Shown: positions 41,692 to 53,600 of the stretch, piece by piece
Position numbering within the stretch: position 1 is the stretch's first letter
Layout: each line of letters starts with the position of its first letter
NCBI RefSeq assembly: GCF_029931775.1
Contig: NC_079324.1
Coordinates: 60,519,268-60,583,267 of the forward strand
Direction of reading: 5' to 3'
Source of the DNA: Euleptes europaea
Lineage: Eukaryota > Chordata > Lepidosauria > Squamata > Sphaerodactylidae
DNA: 64,000 nt
The notes under the pieces: model-generated
The model's database searches: none
What the model was told of the DNA's origin: nothing
What the model saw: only the letters and a program-made list of their open reading frames with translations
Translations under genes and position numbers: made by a program

Positions 41692-44600
41692 GTGAGTGGC
41701 TCAGATTTGACAATTTAAGGTTATCAGGTGCTGCTGGACCCAGTTCCAGGTGCTGCACTTTTAGAAAGAGGTAGAGGGATCTGAAAAGGGAGCCAGCGTG
41801 GTGTAGTGGTTAAGAGCGGTGGTTTGGAGCAGTGGTTGGATTCCCCACTTCTCTACATGAGCGGTGGAGGCTAATCTGGTGAACTGGATTTGTTTCCCCA
41901 CTCCTACACATGAAGCCAGCTGGGTGACCTTGGGCTAGTCACAGCTCTCTTAGAGCTCTCTCAGCCCCACCTACCTCCCAGGGTGTCTGTTGCGGGGAGG
42001 GAAAGGGAAAGCGATTGTAAGCCGGTTTGATTCTTCCTTAAATGGTAGAGAAAGTCGGCATATAAAAACCAACTCTTTTTCTTCTTCTTCGCTCCTACTC
42101 ATGAAGCTGGCTGGGTAACCTTGGGGTAGTCACACTCTCTCTTTACTTTGTTTTAATTTTCTCATTCTAATTCTATTACATGGCTTACTGGTTGTCCCAT
42201 CCTGGTGGCTGCGTTGACTTCCACTGCAGAATCTGCCTCGAGCCTCTGTGAGAAAGGTGGACTCTAAACATAACTAATTAATTGAGTTGCAAGGATCTTT
42301 TTTTATGGCTCTCTTTGCTGGTATTTATTAAGCTCCCAGCCAAAATGAGGGGTTTATGCAGTCAACATTTCTTGTCCCCCGAGTTCTCCCATTTGGATGG
42401 TGGGGTAGTCGGAAATTGGGTGAACTGTAAAGGACCAAATGAGTTTAGAAGCACAGCAGGGAGTCCCTGTCTTTAAACGTTATTGCTTTTTTGCCTTAAA
42501 TTTACCTTTTTGCCCCCAATAGGAGAAACATTCCTGCCATACTACACAGGCCAGGCCATTGACGGAATAGTCATCCAGAAGAGCATGGACAAGTTTACCA
42601 CCGCTGTGGTGATCATGGCTGTTCTAGCCCTAGGAAGGTATCCTTGCTAGAATAATTGGCACGTTTGTGCTACTCTTGGGACCAATGACTTCCTTGTAGA
42701 GTCTAAATGTTGTGACGTGTCCTGTATGGGATTGCTCTGGAGGATGCACTTCCTTGTGGAGCGTCACCAGGTTGGGGTACCTTCTCCTTACTTTTCCCTT
42801 TCAGAGAGTATTGTGTGTTCTGAGACCCTCTCAGGGCTCCCTGCTTTTTAGGGAGGAAGAGGAAGAGTTGGTTTTTATATGCCAACTTTCTCTACCACTT
42901 AAGGGAGGCCGGGGAAATCAGTGCCTCTCAGGCTGGTGGTCCCATCTGTTCACGCATTCAAAATGGGCGGCTGAACAATGCCTGTCTCGATTTCTCTCTA
43001 GGCCTCCTAGAGAGCCAGCGTGGTATAGTGGTTAAGAGCAGTGGACTCTAATTTGGAGATCTGGGTTTGATTCCCCATTCCTCCACATGAGCGGCGGACT
43101 CTGAACTGGTGAACCGGGTTCAATTCCACACTCCTCTGTATGAAGCCTGCTGGGTGTCCTTGGGCTAGTCACAGCTCTCTCTGAACTCTCTCAGCTCCGC
43201 CTACCTCACAAGGTGCCTGCTGTGGGGAGAGGAAGGGAAGGTGATTATAAGCCGCTTTGAGACTCCTTAAAAGGAAGATAAAATTGGGATATAAAAACCA
43301 ACTCTTCTTCGTCTTCTTCCTTTTGTGTGGTATGGTGGGGCTGAGGGATCGTGTGTCGGTGTCTGTCTGTCCTATAACGTCTCTTATCTGCAATCAGTTC
43401 ATTTGCCGCAGGTATCCGAGGTGGCGTCTTTACGCTTGTCTTCGCTCGGCTGAACATCCGGCTGCGCAACAGCCTCTTCCGGTCGTTGGTCTCGCAGGAA
43501 ATGAGTTTCTTCGATGAGAACCTGACAGGTGGGCTTCTCTCTCTCTCTGCCACACGGGGTCTCCAACGGGAGGCCCCCAGGCTTTGCCAACATTGTCACT
43601 GTTGACCATTTATCAATACCTCCTGTGTTTAGGACAGATTTCAGTACTTAATGCAACCTAATTGTGAGCTGGGTCAGTATTCCCCTTTTGTAGATGGAAA
43701 ACAGAGGGTGCAAATCTTAGGCTCAAAGATATCCATTGGTAAAACGTTATGGTACCTTCACACATGCTGAATAATGCACTTTCAATCTGCTTTCAATACA
43801 CTTTAACAATGGTATGAAGGGCTGTCACTTAGAGGAGGGCAGGGAGCTGTTCCTGTTGGCAGCAGAGGATAGGAATCGCAATAATGGGTTTAAGTTGCGG
43901 GCAGAAAGGTACCAGCTGGATATCAGGGGGAATTTTTTTTACAGTAAGAGTTGTTTGACAGTGGAATCAGCTATCTAGGGAGGTGGTGAGCTCCCCCCTC
44001 ACTGACAGTCTTTAAGCAGAGGCTAGACAAGCACTTGTCAGGGATGTTCTAGGCTGATCCTGCATTGAGCAGAGGATTGGACTAGATGGCCTGTATGGCC
44101 CAACTCTATGATTCCATGAGGGAATTCCAGGCACAACAGGCAGCATGGTAGAGTGAGTGAAGCAGAGTCTTTGTGGGTGGCTGTGGCTATATTTGCCCCG
44201 TAACAGCATGTAGCGGTTCCAGTCTGTGGCAACAGTCAAAACGGAAGACCTGGTTAAACGCTTGAGGTTCGCCGAGGGGTGTGGACCAGCCTTGTGGGAA
44301 GGTTTGGCTCAGCCCGTCAGTCTCCCTTTGGTTTAAAAGGGATTTGTTATGTGGCTGGGCAGGAGGCTGCTGTGCCAGAAACACCATTCCAGATTGCCCT
44401 CGGGTACATGGAACCAGCCACGCAGGCCTTTGGATTCTGGCCTGGGAGTTTAAGCAAAAGGGAGTGATTACTCTGCTCTGTGGTCTGGCTGGTCTCTTGA
44501 GGTTTCTGGCAGCAAGCTTCCATCTGACCAAAAGGCCCCACAAAAGCCTTTGGCCCTCTCGCCCTGGCTTGCCATAAAATTTAAAACAGTCTGTCGAAGT

Positions 44601-47600
44601 CAGAACAGAAAAGCTTCCCTCTCTGCAGCCCAGCAAAATCAGTTGCATCGCTCCAGATTTTGCCAACAGAAGTCCACTCACTGCAGAGTCTTATCACCTG
44701 CCAAAGACTTGGGTAAATGAAGAAAAAAATCTTGAATGGATACCCAAAGACCAGTAAAGTAAGTGCCTGACAAATGTCCCTACAGTGGGCATTCCACCAT
44801 GGTCTGTGGCTCAGTGGTGAAGAAGAAGAGTTGGTTTTTATATGATGACTTTCTCTACCACTTAAGGGAGACTCAAACCAGCTTACAGTCATCTTCCCCT
44901 TCCCTCCCCACAACAGACACTCTGTGAGGTAGGTGAGGCTGAGAAAGCTCTAAGACAGCTGTGACTAGCCCAAGGTCACCCAGCTGGCTTCATGTGTTGG
45001 AGTGGGGAAACAAATCCAGCTCACCAGATTAGCCTCCGCCACTCATGTGGAGGAGTGGGGAATCCAACCCAGCTCTCCAGATCAGAGTCTACTGCTCCAA
45101 ACCACTGCTCTTAACCACTGCACCACGCTGGCTCCTGCATGCAGAAGGTCCCAGGTTCAATTCCTGGCACCTCCAGGTAAATGGATCTGGCAGAAAGGGA
45201 TGTGAAAGATCTCCTCCACCGGAGACCCTGGAGAGCCACTGCCAGTCTGAGTAGACAGAACCAACTTTGATGGGCCATTTGGTCTTATTCAGTGTAAGAC
45301 AGCTTCATGTGCATCTGGGCAACAGAGAAGGCCTTCTTCCCACTCCCACTTTGTAGCTGCCCACCTTGCTTCTGAAGGTGAGGGCAACCAGAGGAAGGCA
45401 TGAGTGGGTGATCTTAAAACTGCGGATGCCAGTCCAGCACACATCACTTCAGGGGTGAACTGGGAATTTTTTTTTATGCCGCTTGTATTGTTTTATCGTA
45501 TTTTACTTTGTGATCTGCCTTGGGCAGGTCTTCTAAAGCGACCGGGCCTCTTGCAGGTGACATTATTTCCCGGCTGACCTCAGACACCACCATCGTGAGC
45601 GACCTTGTCTCGCAGAACATCAACATCTTCTTGCGCAACATGGTGAAGGCCACGGGTGTCATTGTCTTCATGTTCAGCCTGTCCTGGCAGCTCTCCCTGG
45701 TGACCTTCATGGGCTTCCCTATCATCATGCTGATGTCTGATCTTTATGGGAAATACTACAAGGTTGGTACCCAGAGCTTGCTTTCACATGCGGATTGGGT
45801 GGTGGGATGTGTAATAAAGTAAAAAGTGCCCCTGAACATGGTGCATTAAACCCTAGCCATGTAACTAGAACAGCTAGCAGGGACTTTTCAGGTACAAGAA
45901 ATGAAGTTGTGTTTGGAGATGACATAGAAGAAGAAGAAGAGTTGGTTGTTGTATCCCGATTTTCTCTACCTTTTAAGGAGAATCAAACTGGCTTACAATC
46001 GCCTCCCCTCCCCCCCGCACAACAGACACTTTGTGAGGTAGAAGAAGAAGAGTTGGTTTTTATATGCCGACTTTCTCTACCACTTAAGGGAGACTCAAAC
46101 CAGCTTACAACCACCTTCCCTTCCCCTCCCTACAACAGACTCCCTGTGAGAAAGGTGGAGCTGAGAGAGCTCTAAGAGAGCTGTGACTAGCCCAAGGTCA
46201 CCCAGCTGGCTTCGTGTGTAGGAGTGGGGAAACAAATCCAGTTCACTAGATTAGCCTCCGCCGCTCATGTGGAGGAGTGGGGAATCAAACCCGGTTCTCC
46301 AGATCAGAGTCCAGCACTCCAAACCACCGTTCTTAACCACTACACCATGCTGAGAGCGTTTGAAGAGAACTGTGACTAGCCCAAGGTCACCCAGCAGGCT
46401 TCATGTGGAGGAGTGGGGAGACAAACCCAGTTCACCAGATTAGAGTCTGCCGCTCATGTGGGATTTTGTCCCACTAGTTTCTACTTCTTGGCAGCCCTGG
46501 CCTCAAGTTTTCAAGGTCAGTTGCATCAAGGGGCTCACTTTTCAAAAGGGGTCATGCTACAGCTTCCCTAACTACCGTGGGGACTGTTCCTTCTCTCAAC
46601 TAGGCATTGATATTGTTAGCCATCCATATGACTGAACACGTGATGATCCTGTCTTGTGACAGAGCTTACCTAACAGGGTTGCAATAAGGATAATTAAGAT
46701 AAGAGATATGAAGTTCGTAGAACACTCCAGATTGTAAGATCTTTGGAGCAGGATCTCTCTCGTTTCCCCCCCCCTTCTTATTTGTTTAACTTTCTGTGGT
46801 GAAAATATCCAGGTGACATGTTCATGGCGACCTTTGTAGAGCTTCCCTTTAGCCCCGGGGTCAGCTGCTGCAATTAAATGCAACCCCCATTTCCTGGTAC
46901 TCATAACTGTTAAGCAGGGAGTGGTAATAGAGGATTTACAATTTTTCCCCCAACCCCCCCCCCAACCCTGGAATATGTTTGGGATTTCTCTCGTCCCTTT
47001 GACGTGTGCAGTTCCACACCCCATTTCCTTTCCCCTTCAAACTTGTAATACCTGTTGGGACATCTGCACACCTGGCTGAGCCTTCACTGTTCGTCGGCTG
47101 GCTGGTCTTGCGTTGCTCACCTCTGCATAAGCCGTAGCCTCGACTCGGCCACCCTTATCATGAACTTGGCTTGATTAGTCAGTCCACATTTCCTGTTCTG
47201 CCACGTCCTTTTTGTTACGCCAGGCCGAATCGCTCTGCAGAGGCAAGAGGCCAGCCCTGCACAATACTACAGGCACACTAGTGTTCTGTAAGGGTTTGAG
47301 TCACTGAATGCCTGGATTCCTGCCAGTAGCAGTTTCTTGGCTTTCTGACATTGCTAGATTTAATCCGGCGGAGAATGGGACTCGAGGGAATGAGGCAGGT
47401 TCTGCTAAATCAAGGTCTGTGGGATACACATGCTTCATTGACCTTCTTAATGCTCTCTCCTTTCCCACCCTTGCTGTTCTGCACACAGGGAAGCTCCCAC
47501 TGCAACGATAAACTTCGAACAGACGGGCCAAAACAGCTCCACGTGGTCTAGTCCTTGTCTGCTTCCATACTGGGGTGTTGCTCTACGCCCCCCCTCAAAG

Positions 47601-50600
47601 AAACAGCAGCAGTTTTCTTTTGTGCTTCCATATGACATCACTGTTCAGTTGTGGTGAGCCAGCGTGGTGTAGTGGTTAAGAGCGGTGGACTCTGATCTGG
47701 AGAACCGGGTTTGATTCCCCACTCCTCCACATGAGCGATGGAGGCTAATCTGGGGAACTGGATTTGTTTCTCCACTCCTACACACGGAGCCAGCTGGGTG
47801 ACCTTGGGCTAGTCACACTATCTCAGCCTCACCTACCTCACAGGGTGTCTGTTGTGGGGAGGGAAAGGGAAGGTGATTGTAAGCCAGTTTGGTTCTGCCT
47901 TAAGTGGTAGAGAAAGTTGGCATATAAAAACCAACTCTTCTTCTTTTTCATGGCTCTTCTGTTTGTAGCATCCCTCCCAAAACACAGCACACAAAACTAA
48001 ACAATAGTTCTCCAGCCATCGTAATACAGCTGGATGAGGGAAACCTTCTCTTGTTGAGAATTGCACATTACAAAATGGTACTTAAGGTGTGTGTGTGTGT
48101 GTGTGTTCATTGGCTGGCACTTGTAGGTATCCTCAGACAGTGCTGGTGAAGGCTTGAGAAACGCTGAAATATGATCATTCCATGTCTCGGTTACTCAACA
48201 GTCTTTCTCCCCCGTGGTGTCCTCCTCCCCACTCTGTTCCCCCATTCAGAAACTTTCCAAAGAAGTTCAGAACGCTCTAGCAAAGGCCAACAACACTGCC
48301 GAGGAAACCATCTCCGCCATGAAGACCGTCCGCAGTTTTGCCAACGAGGAGGTGGAGGCCACCGTCTATCGGGACAAACTGCAGCAAGTCTATAAACTCA
48401 ACAAAAAAGAGGCCCTGGCATACACCTACTATGTCTGGTCCAGTGGGGTAGGTGGAAGCTCTGTCCCCTCGTTCCCTGGTTCCCCTTTGTAGGCATGCTG
48501 GATAATCCAGGTTTGTGTAATATGTGGTTGAATCTGAGGCCAAACTATTGCTTTGCTTCACATTTGATCCTGGATAGGGAGTTGTACGCTTTTGCACAAA
48601 ACTGCAGCTCAAACAGTATATGTTCCCTGCGTGTCTTGCTTTCAAAATACTATTAATTCAACCCTAATTCTAGGGATTTTTATCCTGAGTGCATTAGATT
48701 AAATGAGCTGTCAAGCCTTTATCCGAAGCATCAATTTTATGTTTCGAGGTGATAGATCACGATGGGTAGCTGTGTTAGTCTGTCTGTAGCAGCAGAAAAG
48801 AGCAAGAGTCCAGTAGCACCTTAAAGACCAACAACATTTCTGGCAGGGTATGAGATTTCATGAGTCACAGCTCACTTCTTCAGATACAGCTAGAATGTGA
48901 GTCCATTTATTATTAAGTACAGAAGAATGAATTCACACACCCAATGACAATAGCATGTAAATTTCAATACCAGGTAAATGACATTAGCAGGCGTGATTGG
49001 ATCAGGTGTGATATGCAGAGGGGTAGTAGGCATGAGGAAATCAGCATTGGTAATGAGACAGGAATCCCAGGTCCCTATTCAATCCCAGAGAATGCATTGT
49101 CTCGAGCTTCATTATTAGTAGTAATTCAGCAGTCAAGGTGTTGCAATAATTAATTAATTTCCCTGACCCACATCAGGTGTTTCTGCTCAAACCTGCCCTA
49201 TGGCCATTCCCCAAATCTTGCCTGTTTCAGCTTGTTACTTGCCAGGAACTTGGATGTATTGTTGTTCAGTGGGGGAAATGTGGTTGCCGTTTTGAGGGGA
49301 TTCTTGTGTCCAGGAAACCCTCAGGTATCTCTGTGAGTCTGAATGTCTTGTGCCTGTTTTCAGCTGACTCTCCTTGTCGTCCAAGTCAGCATCCTGTACT
49401 ACGGTGGACACCTGGTGATCTCTGACCGGATGACCAGCGGGAACTTGATATCCTTCATTATTTACGAGTTTGTCTTGGGAGACTGCATGGAGGCAAGTGC
49501 CGTCGACCTGCGAGCGCTCGTGTGCTGTCAGAAACTGCCGTATCGGATCTCGGTTGAGTTCCAGTTCTCTCAAATTCTATGCCGTTCTCCAGTGACACCA
49601 GCACTGAAGACTGAATCTCTCGGTCTTGGCCTGAGATTTCCGTAGCTTGGAAAGTCTTGGACAGGGATTTTAAGCCAGTTTAAGCCTCGGGTGTTTCTGT
49701 TATGTACTGTTAAGCAATGTGTGAAGTGTCTTCCCGTTAAAAATAATTTATGAATGAGCAGTGTTTAAAAATTGTCTCAACAGCTGGGTCTCGGAAGGGT
49801 GGTCCTGAGAGACTCACGGAGGGCATAGTTAAATTGTGGAACTCCATGCCTGAGGATGTGGGGATGGCTGCCAACTTGGAAGGCTTGAAAAGGGGAGTGG
49901 ACATGTTCATGGAGGAGAGGGCTATTCATGGCTACTAGTTCAAATGGATACCAGTCATGATGCATATCTATTCTCTCCATGATCAGAGGAGCATGCCTAA
50001 TATATTAGATGCTGTGGAACGCAGGCAGGACAATGATGCTGCAGCCGTCTTGTTTGTGGGCTTCCTAGAGGCACCTGGTTGGCTACTGTGTGAACACATT
50101 GCTGGACTTGATGGGCCTTGGTCTGATCCAGCGTGGCTTTTCTTATGTTCTTATGGAGGATGGGGTTATCCATGGCTACTAATCGAAATGAATACTAGTC
50201 ATGATGCATACCTATTCTCTCCAGTATCAGAGGAGCATACCTATTATGTTAGGTTCTGTGGAACACAGGCAGGACAATGCTGCTGCAGTCGTCTTGTTTG
50301 TGTGCTTCCTGGAGGCACCTGGTTGGTCACTGTGTGAACAGACTGCTGGACTTGATGGGCCTTGGTCTGATCCAGCCTGACCTTTCTTATGTTCTTAACA
50401 CAGTCTGTAACCGTATACTATCAATGAAAAAGAACCCTTAATTTGGGGGCGGAGACCTGTGCCTGCAATAATCAGAAAAAACTTCCAGCAATCGATTTTT
50501 TAAAAAATCAAAAATAAATATGCTTGTGGAAAGACAGCCAAGAAGTAGCTTGGTGCCTGTCCAGAGACAGGTTCAGGAAGGTAAGCGCTGCACCACTAGA

Positions 50601-53600
50601 GGCAATAAGTATTTGCTCTGCATCCTACCCTCCAGATCTGAGTGGAAAGGAAGGGGATATACAGGCAAAGGTGTACCCAGGGACCCACACAGGTGTTTGG
50701 GTAATGTTCAATATTGACCAGACCTTCCTTTCTGTAACCCCTTGAGATTTCCTTTTCTGAACCTGAACAGTATTCAAGCAATACATAATTAACTTGTGGA
50801 GCTCCCTGATACAGAGATAGACACAAGTTTAGACAGTCTTGGGGCTGCCACTGAAAAGCCCTGTCTGTTGTGCCCACCAAACGAGCTTCTTTGATTGATG
50901 GGACAGTCCCTGTGATCTTATTTCCGAGGCAGGAACATATGGGAGAAGACGGTCCTTCGAGTACCCCTGTCCCAAGTCATGCAGGGCTTTATTATTTATT
51001 AGCTAAATCGAACTCCCAAGTTCAGAGGCGACATGCCTCTGGGTACCAGTATGCTAGAGGGCAACAACAGGGAAAGGCTTTGGACTATTTTATGGTCTGT
51101 TTATGGGCCTTATGGGAACATCTTGGCCACCATGGAAAGCCAGACACTGGGATCCACGGACCCTTTGGTCTGATCCAGCGATCTGCTTGTGTGTGTTGTG
51201 TGACTGCTGCCGTCTGACGTTTGCAAAGTATCTTTTAACAGGATTACATTTTTGGGGGGACAGTGAAGTTTGGCTGTACTTGTGGAAATTTGTTGTAAAC
51301 TTTTTAAAAAGAGGCTTTCTTCTAATTTTAACGTGCTTCCTCTCATGGTTTTTGAAGTCTATAGGCTCCGTCTACAGTGGTCTGATGCAGGGAGTTGGCG
51401 CTGCGGAGAAAGTGTTTGAATTCATAGAGCGGGAGCCAACCATGCTCAACGAAGGGACCCTGGCTCCCAGCCAACTGGAAGGCAGAGTGGAGTTCAAGAA
51501 CGTTACCTTCACTTACCGCACCCGACCGGCAACCCAGGTCCTGCAGGTAAGCCTGTTCCAGTGCTTATGGAAGGACTGTTTGGAGATGGTGAAATGTTCA
51601 GGTGGCTGGGAGCTGTGGTTGCTGCTGCCGTATTGCTTTTATCATGACTGCACGCAAGCTTGGGCTACTTCTGTCTTCCTGGTGCAGCATGCAGTCCAAT
51701 TGGGTGGTATCCCCTCTTTCAGACAGGGGTAGGGTTGCCAACCTCCAGATGGTGGCTGGAGATCTCCCACTATAACAACAGATCTCCAGCCGACAGAGAA
51801 CAGTTCCCCTGGAGAAAATGGCCACTTTGGCAATTGGACTCTATGGCGTTGAAGCCCCTCCCCTCTCCAAACCCAGCCCTCCTCAGTCTCCACCCCCAAA
51901 TTCTCCAGGTCTTTCCCAACCCAGAGCTGGCAACCCTACACAGGAGGCCACTGAAATTCAGTCAGAGCTGCTCCTTCTCCCACAGTCTTCCATTAAATTG
52001 TACCAAATTCCAGTCCCAAACAGTCCCTTTTTGTAGAGGCTTATAGATCACAGAGGGAAGAGAAAAGGAGCTTTATCATTAAGTTCTTCCATCCTTCCTT
52101 CTTCTGCATATTCTGCCCCCCTCCCAATCCTAGCCATGGCAGGGTCTGTAGACACCCCAACCCGCCTTAAGCAATAATTTTCCCCAGTAGAGAATTTTTT
52201 AAAAAAACAAAAGAGGCTTTTGTCTTTGTGGCAGTTTCCATTTAAAGAATGAGGTCTTATTTTTAGAACAGGAAAATTTGGGATTAGATCAGTGGTGGCC
52301 AGTACACCTCAAAAGGGAGGGCGGTCCAGACCTCTCCCTCTTGACCCATACAAACATAGCATAGTTCATAAAAGGAGGAAGTAAAGGGGACTTTTTATTT
52401 TTTTTTGTAATGTATTTAATGAAAATGTTATAAATAGGTAAAAGATCCTGAACTGGTCTTTCAACTGATGATGTTCAACTTGCATAAGAATCCATAGACA
52501 TCAACATGCAGACATACCATTATTTGACATGGTTTTCCCCCGCACCCCACCCCAGAAATGTGGCATTCCCATGTAATAAGGAAATCTGGCAGTGGTCTTG
52601 TGCCCCCCCCCCATCAAAAACTCTGTCCACTGCTCCTTTGCGGGACTGGAAGGCTTTAGACCGGAAGGCTTTGCAGGACTGGAAGGCCTTTCCTTTCCTG
52701 GAGTACTGTGCTTAGTTAAATTGTGGAACTCCCTGCCCCAGTACGTGGTGATGGCTGCCAACTTGGAAGGCTTGAAGAGGGGAGTAGCCAAGTTCATGGA
52801 GGAGAGGGCTATCCATGGCTACTAGTCAAAATGGCTACTAGTCATGATGCATACCTGTTCTCTCCAGTCTCAGAGGAGCATGACTATTATATTGGGTACT
52901 GTGGAACACAGGCAGGAGAATGCAGCTGCAGTCGTCTTGTTTGTGGGCTTGCTAGAGGCACCTGATTGGCCACTGTGTGAACAAACTGTTGGACCTGAAC
53001 AAACTGTTGGACCTGATGGTCTGATGCAGCATGGCCTTTCTTATGTTATTATGTGTTGGCATAAAACTGAGCTGCTGGAGGAGGCAGACGCTCTGTTACA
53101 AGCAGGTGTGTTTGCAAGTCCCTGCACTGATGCAACAGGAATTGCTCAGGAAACATACAACTAGGGTGGGGGGTGCCAGATTGTGCCAGGGCTCTGAATG
53201 GTGGTGGAAAGCGCCATCAAGCCACAACTGACTTATGGTGACCCCATAGGATTTTCATGACAAGAGAGGTTCAGAGGTGGTTTGCCATTGCCTACCTCTG
53301 CATAGCAACCCTGGACTTCGTTGGTGGTCTCCCATCCAAATACTAACCAGGGCTGACCCTGAACATAAGAACATAAGAAAAGCCCTGCTGGATCAGACCA
53401 AGGCCTATCAAGTCCAGCAGTCTGTTCACACAGTGGCCAACCCTGCTTAGCTTCTGAGATGTTAACGCCATCCAGGTTGAGGCGAGAGACATTCAGAGGT
53501 GGCTTGCCATTGCCTGCCTCTGCATAGCAGCACTGGACTTCCTTAGTGGTCTCCCATCCAAGTACTAACCGGGGCTGACCCTGCTTAGCTTCCAAGATAG

